DNA from: SABI01 sp963676605 | Lineage (GTDB): Bacteria; Spirochaetota; Spirochaetia; Sphaerochaetales; Sphaerochaetaceae | Reading direction: 5' to 3' | NCBI GenBank assembly: GCA_963676605.2 | Contig: CAXXSP010000018.1 | Coordinates: 124,001 to 188,000, forward strand | DNA: 64,000 bases | Shown here: positions 55,858 through 64,000 of the stretch, piece after piece | How the letters are laid out: each line of letters starts with the position of its first letter | Position numbering within the stretch: position 1 is the first letter of the stretch | Notes under the pieces: model-generated | Databases searched by the model: none | What the model was told of the DNA's origin: nothing | What the model saw: only the letters and a program-made list of their open reading frames with translations | Program-made: the position numbers and the translations under genes

Positions 55858-55863
55858 AGGAAC

Positions 55864-56658
55864 ATGACAGATATGGAATTACAGGATAAATATACGATTA
55901 AAGCTGCGATGCGCTGCTTTGAAATACTCGATAAGGCGGCGATTTCCGAACATCCCCTCTCAATCCAGGATGTGTGTGAAGCCCTCGACGTGAACACGAA
56001 TATGGCGTTCAGACTTCTTGCAAGTATCGTTGCATCAGGGTATATGGTCAAAGATCCGAAGACCGGGTATTACTCGACTTCACTGAAAACTCTTAACCTA
56101 TCCAGAAATGCACTTCTCTCCCTTGATATTAGAAAACTTACCATGCCGTATCTTGAACTCCTGTGGAATCAGTTTCCCAAGTCAAACATTAATATGGGCG
56201 TTTTCAACAATGACGAAATACTTGTTATTGACCGTCTGGATAGTGTTTCCCTGCCCAGAACTTATTTCACACCGGGAAAGGCCCTTCCGTTCCACTGCAC
56301 CGCTCTCGGGAAGATGCTTACTTCAGAATTTGAAGAGAGCCGATTGGATGAGCTTATAGAGAAAAAGGGATTAAAAGGATTCACTTCGTTCACTATTACG
56401 GATCCTGTGAAGCTGAAGGAAGAACTCGCCCAGGTGCGGGAAGAACAGATATCCAGAGACAGAAATGAATATATCCTGAAGGACAACTGTAACGCGGCAC
56501 CCATCAGGGATCGCTCAGGAAAGATAGTTGCCGCCATCAGCCTATCGGCGTTTGAGAACTACATGAGTGTCGAAGAGATAGAGGCTACGATTCCTGCTAT
56601 TCAGGATACCGCTCGAAAAGTATCTCAGATGGCAGGCTACGGACACGGGTTTATGTAA
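55864..56658 (+). CDS. IclR-family transcriptional regulator
   Basis: 264 residues. The N-terminal winged helix-turn-helix includes YTIKAAMRCFEILDKAA, LSIQDVCEALDVNTNMAFRLLASIVASGYM and a wing DPKTGYYSTS. The C-terminal ligand-sensing domain has PFHCTALGKMLTSEF and RDRSGKIVAAISLSAF. Divergent from the glucarate-dehydratase gene, so it probably senses a hexarate or its keto-deoxy product and controls the module. Confidence 0.92.
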   Translation: MTDMELQDKYTIKAAMRCFEILDKAAISEHPLSIQDVCEALDVNTNMAFRLLASIVASGYMVKDPKTGYYSTSLKTLNLSRNALLSLDIRKLTMPYLELLWNQFPKSNINMGVFNNDEILVIDRLDSVSLPRTYFTPGKALPFHCTALGKMLTSEFEESRLDELIEKKGLKGFTSFTITDPVKLKEELAQVREEQISRDRNEYILKDNCNAAPIRDRSGKIVAAISLSAFENYMSVEEIEATIPAIQDTARKVSQMAGYGHGFM

Positions 56659-56685
56659 CTCACCACGTATGTTCTATATAGAAAG

Positions 56686-56731
56686 AGAGCTTCACTCAGG
56701 AACACATCCTGCTGTGAAGCTCTTCTTTTTT
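56686..56731. terminator. Bidirectional terminator between iclR and rplS
   Basis: AGAGCTTCAC (56686-56695) pairs with GTGAAGCTCT (56713-56722), with an inner CAGGA/TCCTG pairing and a run of T at 56725-56731 on the plus strand. On the minus strand the following CTTTCTATA is weaker. It separates two converging units. Confidence 0.85.
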
Positions 56732-56745
56732 CAGTGGCAGCGGTA

Positions 56746-57105
56746 CTACTTTCTCTTGACGATAAGTTCGGGCACCTTTGCCTTTTTACCGACCTTGCCT
56801 CTGATATAGTAGAGTTTAGCTCTGCGGACACGACCGCGGCGGGTAATCTCGACTTTCTCTACTCTGGGAGAATGCATGGGGAAAATTCTTTCCACACCGA
56901 CTCCGTAAGAGTTCTTACGTACTGTGAAAGTCTTGCGGATACCACCATTGTTGAATGCGATGACGAGACCTTCATATACCTGAATTCTCTCCTTGTCGCC
57001 TTCTTTGATCTTAAAGTAGACCTTGACCGTATCTCCGACGTGGAAGACATCCACGTTCTCTTTCATCTGTTCTGCTTCAATCGCCTTTATTTCGTTCATC
57101 TTCAT
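56746..57105 (-). CDS. rplS: 50S ribosomal protein L19
   Basis: 119 residues ending KAKVPELIVKRK, with the L19 core FHVGDTVKVYFKIKEGDKERIQVYEG and NSYGVGVERIFPMHSP. The frame is open far upstream, but ATG 57105 with AAGGGG just before it gives the family length. It begins 29 nt inside the end of trmD. Confidence 0.95.
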   Translation of the reverse strand: MKMNEIKAIEAEQMKENVDVFHVGDTVKVYFKIKEGDKERIQVYEGLVIAFNNGGIRKTFTVRKNSYGVGVERIFPMHSPRVEKVEITRRGRVRRAKLYYIRGKVGKKAKVPELIVKRK

Positions 57106-57838
57106 CAGTCCCCTTCGACTCAAGTTGTTTTTTTGTTCCGTATGTTTCGACCGCCTTCTGATAATACGGTGTCTCAGAAAGGAGATCAGGTCGGTTTCTA
57201 AACGTCTTTTCGATCCGTTTTTCATGCCGCCAAGCATCGATATATGCATGATGCCCAGACAATAATACATCAGGAACGGATCTTCCGCAATAGGTTGCAG
57301 GGCGTGTATAGTGCGGATATTCAAGTAATCCGTCTGTAAAACTCTCTTCAAGCAGAGATTCGGCATTGATCACACCGTCCAGAAGACGATACACCGAATC
57401 AATGATGACCAGAGTAGACACTTCGCCGCTGCTTATGACGTAATCCCCGATACTGATTTCGTCATCAACATACATGTCAATGATTCTTTGGTCAATACCC
57501 TCGTATCTTCCGCAGATGAAAACCAGCTCCTCCTCTTTCGCAAGCTCATAGGCATATGCCTGCGTCAGGGGTTTGCCGGCCGGAGAAGCGTAGACAACCC
57601 GCTTGTGTTTCGCATCTATGGATTCCAATGCTTCGCCAAGCGGTTCAGGCTTCACAACCATCCCTGCGCCTCCCCCGTAGGGTGTATCATCACAGGTTCG
57701 GTGACGGTCATGTGCGAAATCCCTGAAATTGATCACTTGATAGGAGACCAGGTCACTCTCAACGCTCCTTGCCATGATCGATTCCTGAAAAAAGGGTTCG
57801 ATCAGTTCAGGGAAAAGGGTGAGGATGCTCATCTTCAT
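57077..57838 (-). CDS. trmD: tRNA (guanine-N1)-methyltransferase TrmD
   Basis: Methylates G37 of tRNAs with S-adenosylmethionine. The 253-residue trefoil-knot protein has ILTLFPELIEPFFQESI, YGGGAGMVVKPEP, FICGRYEGIDQRI, ISIGDYVISSGE and LEYPHYTRPATYCGRSVPDVLLSG. It overlaps rimM by 4 nt and rplS by 29 nt in the conserved order. Confidence 0.96.
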   Translation of the reverse strand: MKMSILTLFPELIEPFFQESIMARSVESDLVSYQVINFRDFAHDRHRTCDDTPYGGGAGMVVKPEPLGEALESIDAKHKRVVYASPAGKPLTQAYAYELAKEEELVFICGRYEGIDQRIIDMYVDDEISIGDYVISSGEVSTLVIIDSVYRLLDGVINAESLLEESFTDGLLEYPHYTRPATYCGRSVPDVLLSGHHAYIDAWRHEKRIEKTFRNRPDLLSETPYYQKAVETYGTKKQLESKGTDEDERNKGD

Positions 57839-58350
57839 GAGCCGCCCTCCTCCATAAGAAGATCTGCAACAAGAAGTTCTATCCTCTGTCCTTTGGTATC
57901 CACATCTCCGATGTAGGGAGACATGAATGGAATAAGGACCTTTTTACCGTCACTTTTCAGGACTTCAAGGAGGAGAGACTGCGCACCGTCAAAGGATGAA
58001 ACGACCTTCCCCACGACATTCCCGTCAACTCTCAGGTCACACCCGATAAGATCGGCTACATAGAACTCTCCTGTCTCGAGGGGGGACGCACTTTCACGCG
58101 GCACCCACAACTCCCAGCCGTTATACCGGCGGGCAGCTTCAGGGGTATGAACACCCCTGAACCTGATGAGAAGTTCCTTTCCGTGATCAATGAAGGTCTC
58201 GATGGACATCAGCTTTTTTTCGCCGTCATGTCTGAGTTCAACCTCTTCTAGATTCTTCAGGTAGGAGTATTCGCCACTGTAGGTTCTGAGTTTAATATTC
58301 CCCTGTAGACCATGGGGACCTCTCAGTACTCCTGTCGCAATCATCTCCAT
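57835..58350 (-). CDS. rimM: Ribosome maturation factor RimM
   Basis: 171 residues that help assemble the 30S head. GVLRGPHGLQGNIKLRTYSG is the N-terminal RimM domain, and the C-terminal PRC-barrel contains FYVADLIGCDLRVDGNVVGKV and LIPFMSPYIGDVDTKGQRI. It starts the base after the khpA stop. Confidence 0.95.
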   Translation of the reverse strand: MEMIATGVLRGPHGLQGNIKLRTYSGEYSYLKNLEEVELRHDGEKKLMSIETFIDHGKELLIRFRGVHTPEAARRYNGWELWVPRESASPLETGEFYVADLIGCDLRVDGNVVGKVVSSFDGAQSLLLEVLKSDGKKVLIPFMSPYIGDVDTKGQRIELLVADLLMEEGGS

Positions 58351-58584
58351 TTAGTCAAGAATTTCCAGCTGTACGTGTTTATTCGTCTTCGCGGCAGAGG
58401 CATTGAGGATGACTCTCAGAGCATTCGCGATGCGTCCCTGCTTACCGATGACTTTACCAACGTCACTCTGTGCAACCCGTAATTCAAGAATTGTGGACTG
58501 TTCACCTTCTATGACGTTGACACTGACTTCGTCAGGATAATCAACGAGAGATTTTGCTACATATTCTACAAGGTCTTTTTCCAC
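58351..58584 (-). CDS. khpA: KH-domain RNA-binding protein KhpA
   Basis: 77-residue single KH-domain protein. The GxxG loop is in VGKVIGKQGRIANALRVIL. The start is GTG 58584, preceded by AGGAG at 8 nt; the frame is open upstream only because it overlaps rpsP sequence. Located in the usual place between rpsP and rimM. Confidence 0.92.
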   Translation of the reverse strand: MEKDLVEYVAKSLVDYPDEVSVNVIEGEQSTILELRVAQSDVGKVIGKQGRIANALRVILNASAAKTNKHVQLEILD

Positions 58585-58604
58585 AGTCTTTTCTCCTGTC
58601 TCTG

Positions 58605-58871
58605 TTACGCTTTCGGTGTTCTGTCGATTCTGATATCGTTCTTGTTCAGAAGCTTCTTGACAGTGGGTGATACCTGAGCTCCCTTGCTGATCCAATCCTT
58701 GATCCGATCCTCTTTAAGAACTACCTGCTTGTCTTCTGCTTCGACCGGGTGGTAGTAACCCACTTCTTCGATCGATCTGCTGTCCCGTGCTGCGCGTGAA
58801 TCAATGACAACCAATCTGTAATAAGGTCTTTTCTTAGATCCGAAACGCTTAAGTCTGATACTCGTACTCAC
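58605..58871 (-). CDS. rpsP: 30S ribosomal protein S16
   Basis: 88 residues with IRLKRFGSKKRPYYRLVVIDSRAARDSR split here as the S16 N-terminus and IEEVGYYHP. Confidence 0.96.
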   Translation of the reverse strand: MSTSIRLKRFGSKKRPYYRLVVIDSRAARDSRSIEEVGYYHPVEAEDKQVVLKEDRIKDWISKGAQVSPTVKKLLNKNDIRIDRTPKA

Positions 58872-58899
58872 AATATCCTCCTGGTACCAATTGAATGGG

Positions 58900-60231
58900 C
58901 TATAAACCCAGATTTTTCATCATCTGTGCCTGATAATTCTTGTTTCTTGTAACTTTCTTCATCATCAGACGCATCTTCTCGAATTTCTTGAGGAGACGGT
59001 TCACGTCGTAGACGCTCGTTCCGCTTCCCCGGGCGATCCGTTTCCTTCGAGTCGGACCAAGTATACGGTAATTCTCACGTTCCGCATAGGTCATAGACTG
59101 GATGATCGCCTTTTCTCTCTTCATTTCGCTCGTGTCGATATCATCTTCGCTCACATTTCCCTTTGCACCGGGAATCATATCGAGCAGTTTATCGACCGAA
59201 CCCATTTTATTGACTCTGTCGAGCTGATCAAGATAATCCTGAAGATCGAAGGCGTTCTTCGACATCTTCTTCTGCATCCTTTCAGCTTCCTGGGCATCAA
59301 TCGTCTCCTGAGCCTTCTCCACAAGCGAGACAACGTCTCCCATGCCGAGGATTCTCGAAGCGATTCTGTCAGGATAGAAAGGATCGAGATCCTCGATCTT
59401 CTCTCCTACACCGATGAATTTGATCGGTTTACCGACAATGGATCTGAGCGAAAGGGCTGCTCCTCCACGGGTATCCGAATCGAACTTACTGAGGACCACA
59501 CCACTGATTCCTACAGAGTTCTCAAACTCCTTCGCGATCGTCACAGCCTGCTGACCAGTCATCGCGTCGGCAACGAACAGAGTCTCATCCGGTTTCAGAA
59601 CTTCTGAAACACGGGTGATTTCCTTCATCAATATCTCATCAAGATGCATGCGGCCGCTTGTGTCGACGATCATGACATCATATTGTTCTTTCTTCGCCCT
59701 CTTCAGTGCGCTCTTGGCGACTTTTACCGGGTCTTTGGTCTCTTCGGTATGAACAGGTACTCCCACCTGTTCACCGAGCACCTGCAGCTGCAGGATGGCT
59801 GCGGGACGCACGAGGTCCGCTGCAACGAGAAGGACTTTCCGACCGTCCTTTTTCAGCTTCCTGGCAAGTTTTGCCGCGGTGGTGGTCTTACCTGAACCCT
59901 GGAGACCCATGAGGAGGATGACACTGGTCGTGTCCGGTCCCTTGAGGTTGAGGTTCTGGTTCTCTTCATCACCGAGAAGCTCGACCATACGGTCGTGAAC
60001 GATCTTGATGAACTGCTGTCCGGGATTCACGCTCTTGAGAACGGCTTCTCCGGTAGCATCCTCCATCGTGCGGTTGATGAAACGGCGAACAACACGCAGG
60101 TTTACGTCGGCATCAAGGAGTGCTACCTTGATCTCTTCGACGGCGTCCTGAATATTCTTCTCGGTTATCTTTGATTTGCCACTGAAAGATCTGACAATTG
60201 AACTGAATTTATCGCTTATAGAATCAAACAT
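58900..60231 (-). CDS. ffh: Signal recognition particle protein Ffh
   Basis: GTPase that binds signal peptides and 4.5S RNA. The 443-residue protein has an N domain, a G domain with GLQGSGKTTTAAKLARKL, DTSGRMHLDE and LSKFDSDTRGGAAL, and a methionine-containing M domain with the RNA-binding RRKRIARGSG. Upstream of rpsP with a 28-nt gap and 33 nt after smc. Confidence 0.97.
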   Translation of the reverse strand: MFDSISDKFSSIVRSFSGKSKITEKNIQDAVEEIKVALLDADVNLRVVRRFINRTMEDATGEAVLKSVNPGQQFIKIVHDRMVELLGDEENQNLNLKGPDTTSVILLMGLQGSGKTTTAAKLARKLKKDGRKVLLVAADLVRPAAILQLQVLGEQVGVPVHTEETKDPVKVAKSALKRAKKEQYDVMIVDTSGRMHLDEILMKEITRVSEVLKPDETLFVADAMTGQQAVTIAKEFENSVGISGVVLSKFDSDTRGGAALSLRSIVGKPIKFIGVGEKIEDLDPFYPDRIASRILGMGDVVSLVEKAQETIDAQEAERMQKKMSKNAFDLQDYLDQLDRVNKMGSVDKLLDMIPGAKGNVSEDDIDTSEMKREKAIIQSMTYAERENYRILGPTRRKRIARGSGTSVYDVNRLLKKFEKMRLMMKKVTRNKNYQAQMMKNLGL

Positions 60232-60264
60232 TATCCATCCACATAGTTTCGTTACAATACAGTT

Positions 60265-63078
60265 TTATACTTCATTAGGTAAAGCAGTGTCAACATCCTC
60301 TGTATCATCGAGAATAACTTCAGAGGTATCATCCCAGCCCATTTTATAGGAGACGGCTTTCGAGACTCCTTTCTCCTGCATGGTGACCCCGAGGAGGGTC
60401 TGGGAACCGAGGACGGTATGCTTGTTGTGGGTGATGATGATGAACTGGCTCTTCTCACTGAAATCCTTGAGGACATCAAGGAAGAATCCGATATTCCTGT
60501 CATCCAGAGCAGCATCGATTTCATCGAGAATACAGAAGGGAGAGGGTTTCACACTGTAGGTTGCAAACAGGAGGGCTACCGCCGTAAGTGATTTCTCTCC
60601 ACCACTGAGCGGGGCGAGACGGTCAAGTTTCTTTCCGGGCGGCTGTGCGAGGATCTCTATGCCGCTGCTCAGGGGCTGTTCAGGGTCGAGGAGTTTCAGT
60701 TCAGCCCTTCCCCCGGCGAACATACGGTGGAACATCTGATGGAATGCCGAGCGAATCTGCTGATAGGTGTCAAGGAACATCTGCCGGGATTTCGTTGTGA
60801 TCTCATCGATCACCGTATTCAGGTTTTCTTTTGCACTCAGCAGGTCGTTCATCTGTTCATTGAGAAAATCGTACCGCTCCTTGATCTCCTCGAACTCCTG
60901 GGCTGCCATGTGGTTGATATAGCCCATCTTCTCAAGAGAGGCCTTGAGCGTCTTCTGCCTCTCCCTGAGAGCGGCTTCATCTTCCTCCTCATGAACCTCC
61001 TCCTGCTCAAACTCCCTGAGCGATTTCCCGTAGGTATCGAAGAAGAGATGATACACCTGGGAGATCTGCTCCCCCAGAGAATCGATCTGCACACGGAATT
61101 TCTCCTGGGAGCTGCGCAGTTCATGCACCCGTTCGTACTGCTCGCTCTGAGAAGACTGGAAGGCGTTCAGGTCAGCTGTCTTTTCCTGTATCTGAGCGTC
61201 GAGGTCTGAGAGATCTTCCGCAATACGCTCCATCAGCTCATCGAGTTCTTCCTGCTCCTCTTTGACAGCGGTGATCTTCTCCATCGTCTCATCCATCCGC
61301 TCCTGGGCATTTTGAGCATCATGGAGAGCATCCTCGAGACTGAACTCTCTTTCGTTTTTCTGCTCATTCAGCGAAGCAATATAGTGAACGGCATTCTCAA
61401 GACGCCCTTCCGCTTCCTTCTTCTTCAGTCTCTGTTCCGTCTCATCCTCTTTCAGGGAGGAAATTCGTGCAAGGATACCTTCCCTTTCCGTTTTCAGGGA
61501 GGAGAGAGTATTTCTGAGAGACTGCTGCTCTTCTCTCACTTTCTCCAGACGGGCATCGAGGGTGTGCTTGCGCGATACAGACCCTTCTGGAGCTATGAGA
61601 GAATCGAGGATTTCCCCGTAGGCGTCGCTGAACTCTCTCCATTTCAGTGAAAGCTCGGAGAGGGAATGAGAAAGCTCTGAGAGAATTCTCTCGATGGCAT
61701 CGCTTTCTTCCATGGAGACACTGACAAGGGTCTTCAGGGCACCGACTTTCTCCTCAGCCTGTGAGAGACTTCGCGTAAGGAGCGTGACATCTTCTATCCG
61801 TTTTTCCGAAGAATAATTGTGGCTGGAGAGTTTCTCGTCAAGCTCGGCCACGATGGTTTCACTGATCATCCTGAGCTCTTCGAGCAGGGTGCTTCGCTGT
61901 TCGATCCCCTCGTTCAGAGCATCTTCAGTCTTTTCGATCTCCTCTTTGAGATCAGCCGCGATCTCTTTCGCACGGGATGAATTCTCCCCCGTGATCTTCA
62001 GCTGTTCATCAAGGGTTTCGATATACTCTTCAAGAGTATCCCTCTTATCCTCATAATCCTCAAGCTCATCGGAGGCCTGGTCGATCCTCTCCTGAATCAG
62101 AGAAACCCGATCAGCCGCCTCCTGACGGTTCGCATGGAAGTCATGGTACCGCTGCGTGAGGAGCTCAAGACGGTCGTAGGTTCCCTTCTTCTTCTCTTCC
62201 GTCTGGTGAAGACGGGTATTGAAGGAGACCCTTCTCTCATTCAGTTCTCTCAACCCTTCCTTCATCTCATCAAGCTGGTCGGTGCTCTCTTCAATCGACT
62301 CTTTCAGGTCTTCGTACTCTTCGAGGTTCTCTTCAAGACTTTTCTCCTTCCGCTCCCTCAGCAGGAGAAAGGAATGAATCGTCTGAAGATTGAATTTCAC
62401 ATCGATGGAGAACAGCTCATCACTCATCGTCTTGTAATTGAGAGCCCTGTCCGCCTGGATCTTTCTGGAGTCATACTGGCGTTTGATCTCCTTCAGGAGC
62501 GTCTCCACCTGTTCGATATTCTCCTGTGTACGACCAAGCTTACGGGCAGCTTCCTCGCTTCTCTTCCTGAAACGTGTAATTCCTGCCGCTTCTTCAAAGA
62601 TATAGCGACGGTCCTCGGGTCGTGTCGAGAGGATCTGATCGATCCTTCCCTGTTCGAGGATAGAGTAGGCACTCTTACCGACTCCTGTGTCGAAGAACAG
62701 CTCCCTGATATCTTTCAGCCTTACCTGCTGGCGGTTGATGAAGAACTCGCTCTCTCCTGTACGGTAGAGTCTCCGCCGTATCTCGACTTCGCTTGATTCG
62801 GAGGGGAGGAGCTGCAGTTCGTTATTGATCACAAGAGAAACTTCGGCAATATTCAGGGCAGAGCGGGTTTCGGTACCGTTGAAGATGACATCTTCCATCT
62901 TTCCTGCTCTGAGGCTCTTGGTGGACTGTTCACCGAGCACCCATTTGATGGCATCGACGATATTGCTCTTCCCGCAGCCGTTCGGGCCGAGCAGACTGCT
63001 CGTGCCGGGGGCGAATTCGAGGCGTGTTCTGTCCGCGAAGGATTTGAATCCAAACAGTTCAATGCTTCGTAAAAACAA
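60265..63078 (-). CDS. smc: Chromosome segregation protein SMC, short form without recognisable hinge
   Basis: ATPase of the condensin family. Both head halves are complete: Walker A GPNGCGKS (31-38) with VDAIKWVLGEQ, the FFDTGVGKSAYSILEQGRI region, signature LSGGEKS (824-830) and Walker B FCILDEIDAALDD (848-860). The heads are joined by continuous charged coiled coil from about 165 to 765. At 937 residues it is roughly 250 shorter than usual, and no globular Gly-rich hinge domain is seen. The only clear break is near LIAPEGSVSR (494-503), close to the midpoint. The start is TTG with GGAG 6 nt upstream. Confidence 0.88.
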   Translation of the reverse strand: MFLRSIELFGFKSFADRTRLEFAPGTSSLLGPNGCGKSNIVDAIKWVLGEQSTKSLRAGKMEDVIFNGTETRSALNIAEVSLVINNELQLLPSESSEVEIRRRLYRTGESEFFINRQQVRLKDIRELFFDTGVGKSAYSILEQGRIDQILSTRPEDRRYIFEEAAGITRFRKRSEEAARKLGRTQENIEQVETLLKEIKRQYDSRKIQADRALNYKTMSDELFSIDVKFNLQTIHSFLLLRERKEKSLEENLEEYEDLKESIEESTDQLDEMKEGLRELNERRVSFNTRLHQTEEKKKGTYDRLELLTQRYHDFHANRQEAADRVSLIQERIDQASDELEDYEDKRDTLEEYIETLDEQLKITGENSSRAKEIAADLKEEIEKTEDALNEGIEQRSTLLEELRMISETIVAELDEKLSSHNYSSEKRIEDVTLLTRSLSQAEEKVGALKTLVSVSMEESDAIERILSELSHSLSELSLKWREFSDAYGEILDSLIAPEGSVSRKHTLDARLEKVREEQQSLRNTLSSLKTEREGILARISSLKEDETEQRLKKKEAEGRLENAVHYIASLNEQKNEREFSLEDALHDAQNAQERMDETMEKITAVKEEQEELDELMERIAEDLSDLDAQIQEKTADLNAFQSSQSEQYERVHELRSSQEKFRVQIDSLGEQISQVYHLFFDTYGKSLREFEQEEVHEEEDEAALRERQKTLKASLEKMGYINHMAAQEFEEIKERYDFLNEQMNDLLSAKENLNTVIDEITTKSRQMFLDTYQQIRSAFHQMFHRMFAGGRAELKLLDPEQPLSSGIEILAQPPGKKLDRLAPLSGGEKSLTAVALLFATYSVKPSPFCILDEIDAALDDRNIGFFLDVLKDFSEKSQFIIITHNKHTVLGSQTLLGVTMQEKGVSKAVSYKMGWDDTSEVILDDTEDVDTALPNEV

Positions 63079-63147
63079 CGGTTACTCCATGTCAGGTGAT
63101 CTCAAACGGCAATAAAACCGGCTTCAGTATATCACGTAGGAGCACTC

Positions 63148-63176
63148 TTGACAAATAGAGAGAGTGAACGTAGGGT
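63148..63176 (+). promoter_or_regulatory. Promoter of rnhB, implies leaderless mRNA
   Basis: Perfect -35 TTGACA (63148-63153), 17-nt spacer and a weak -10 TAGGGT (63171-63176), ending seven bases before ATG 63184. Confidence 0.55.
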
Positions 63177-63183
63177 CGGGGGT

Positions 63184-63751
63184 ATGAGATATATATGCGG
63201 GATAGATGAAGCAGGAAGGGGACCGCTCGCGGGTCCTGTCTGTGCTGCCGCCGTGATTCTTCCTGAAGATTTCCCCGTGGAGCTCCTGGCGGATTCAAAG
63301 AAACTCTCACTGAAGAGACGTACAATTCTTGAAGATCTCATTACTGACAGAGCGCTGGCCTGGAAGGTCTCGTACAGTTCTCACGCCCTTATCGATTCCA
63401 TCAATATCCTGCAGGCTACACTCGACGCCATGAGACGGAGTTATAAAGGGGTGGCATCGAAGGGGTATCCCATCGATAAAGTCCTCGTGGACGGAAATAA
63501 AACCTTCCCCTGCCCTGACTCTGTCGAAGCTGTCGTGAAAGGGGATTCTCTCATCCCCCTCCATTATGGCGGCAAGTATCCTTGCCAAGAACCACAGGGA
63601 CAGGATCATGGAGATGCTTGATGCGAAATATCCCGAGTGGGAGTTCGCTGCCCATAAAGGGTATCCTACACAGCGGCATGCCGTTCTCTGTTCCCTCCAT
63701 GGACTCTCCCCGGTACATAGAAGAAGTTTCCGCGTACCGGCTATCAGATAA
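63184..63751 (+). CDS. rnhB: Ribonuclease HII, frame broken once
   Basis: Removes ribonucleotides from DNA. MRYICGIDEAGRGPLAGPV has the catalytic D-E, with ADSKKLS, VLVDGNKTFP, then HKGYPTQRHAVLCSLHG and HRRSF near the C-terminus. As sequenced, the first frame ends at 63621. The true continuation SIMAASILAKNHRDRIME is in the next frame and ends at 63751. Removing one C from CCCCC (63555-63559) makes IPSIMAASILAK. Start ATG 63184 fits the family and the promoter; the frame is open to 63148. Confidence 0.88.
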
Positions 63752-63764
63752 GATATTCCTCTAG

Positions 63765-64000
63765 TTACTTCGCATTCTGCTTGATGAAGTCGATAGACTT
63801 CTGGAACTCCTTGATGAATTCACCAAGGTCTTCCTTGTAGACAAGAATAGACTGCCGAAGGAAACGGCCTTCGCCTCCCTCAGTTCCCTTGCTCTCTACA
63901 ACGTTCAGGTACATGTCCCCATAGACATTCTCCTTCACATTGAAAAAGTAGGTTCTTTCTGATGTTACGAGCTTGGTAGAAAACACTTCACCTCTAATTC
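63765..64000 (-). CDS. PUR-domain protein (DUF3276), 5' truncated by the window edge
   Basis: The visible 73-79 residues read ...RGEVFSTKLVTSERTYFFNVKE, then GDMYLNVVESKGTEG and a final helix EDLGEFIKEFQKSIDFIKQNA. This matches the compact PUR-alpha-like nucleic-acid-binding domain found in Borrelia BpuR and Bacteroidetes DUF3276 proteins. The GTG near 63986 could be read as a start, but the preceding codons encode RGE, as family members have before FST, so the gene probably begins beyond the window. Confidence 0.8.
   Translation of the reverse strand, partial: IRGEVFSTKLVTSERTYFFNVKENVYGDMYLNVVESKGTEGGEGRFLRQSILVYKEDLGEFIKEFQKSIDFIKQNAK

Noticed and set aside
56108..57201. Overlapping ORFs opposite or beside iclR and rplS
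   Set aside because: Shadows of iclR, rplS and trmD; no independent start signals or motifs.
1..64000. CRISPR arrays, insertion sequences, prophage or integron features
   Set aside because: No direct-repeat arrays, transposase or integrase genes, or terminal inverted repeats were found in the window.

Overview
This 64-kb window is a gene-dense, moderate-GC piece of a bacterial chromosome made almost entirely of housekeeping genes. No phage, insertion sequence, CRISPR array or rRNA operon was seen. Several features point to a spirochaete (Spirochaetota), probably anaerobic: a PUR-domain DUF3276 protein like Borrelia BpuR at the right edge, a complete Rnf complex, LolCDE-type export genes, a TIGR03960-type radical SAM protein with a fused DUF2344 domain, a DUF1015 protein, and a primary sigma factor with a very long Asp/Glu/Ser N-terminus. 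The taxonomic call is inference from gene content only.

Layout. 0-9 kb: mazG (+), then a minus-strand information-processing cluster dnaG-rpoD-zinc-ribbon protein-rnpB-radical SAM protein, and tRNA-Thr/tRNA-Tyr with their own promoter and terminator. 9-15 kb: a TPR-like exported protein, AroH chorismate mutase, a DUF1015 protein, Sua5, an FtsB/DivIC-like protein and a membrane protein with a degenerate GGDEF-like domain. 15-30 kb: a long minus-strand run rnfCDGEAB - GH57-like protein - prfB - PEGA protein - ftsY - YD/MORN-like exported protein - Lol-type permease - lolD - Lol-type permease - rnz, with many 1-29 nt overlaps. 30-47 kb: a P-loop protein with an Asp23-like tail, pcnB, hisS, a DEAH helicase, aroB, a cysteine desulfurase with thiI, an FmdB zinc ribbon, a lipoprotein, ileS, cca and rpmF-acpP-rnc. 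47-56.7 kb: coaD, then a hexarate module: IclR regulator, two glucarate-dehydratase paralogues, a TctCBA transporter, a GarR-type reductase and a DapA-family lyase. 56.7-64 kb: smc-ffh-rpsP-khpA-rimM-trmD-rplS, rnhB and the truncated PUR-domain gene.

The hexarate module reads as one pathway. TctCBA imports the diacid, GudD-type enzymes dehydrate it, the DapA-family enzyme probably cleaves the product to pyruvate and tartronate semialdehyde, and GarR reduces the latter to glycerate. AT-rich repeated sites near three promoters are candidate IclR operators.

Two things run through the whole window. First, several genes that head transcription units have a -10 box ending 6-7 nt before the start codon and no convincing Shine-Dalgarno, which implies leaderless mRNAs. 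Second, six genes (ileS twice, tctC, rnhB, a Lol permease, a PEGA protein, the rnfE end) carry single-base frame breaks, most at or beside short mononucleotide runs. In essential genes such as ileS this looks more like assembly error than decay. The prfB frameshift is different: it is the classical programmed site. The most unusual proteins are a short SMC without a recognisable hinge, a GH57-fold protein that has lost its catalytic residues, the degenerate GGDEF-like membrane protein and the P-loop/Asp23-like fusion.
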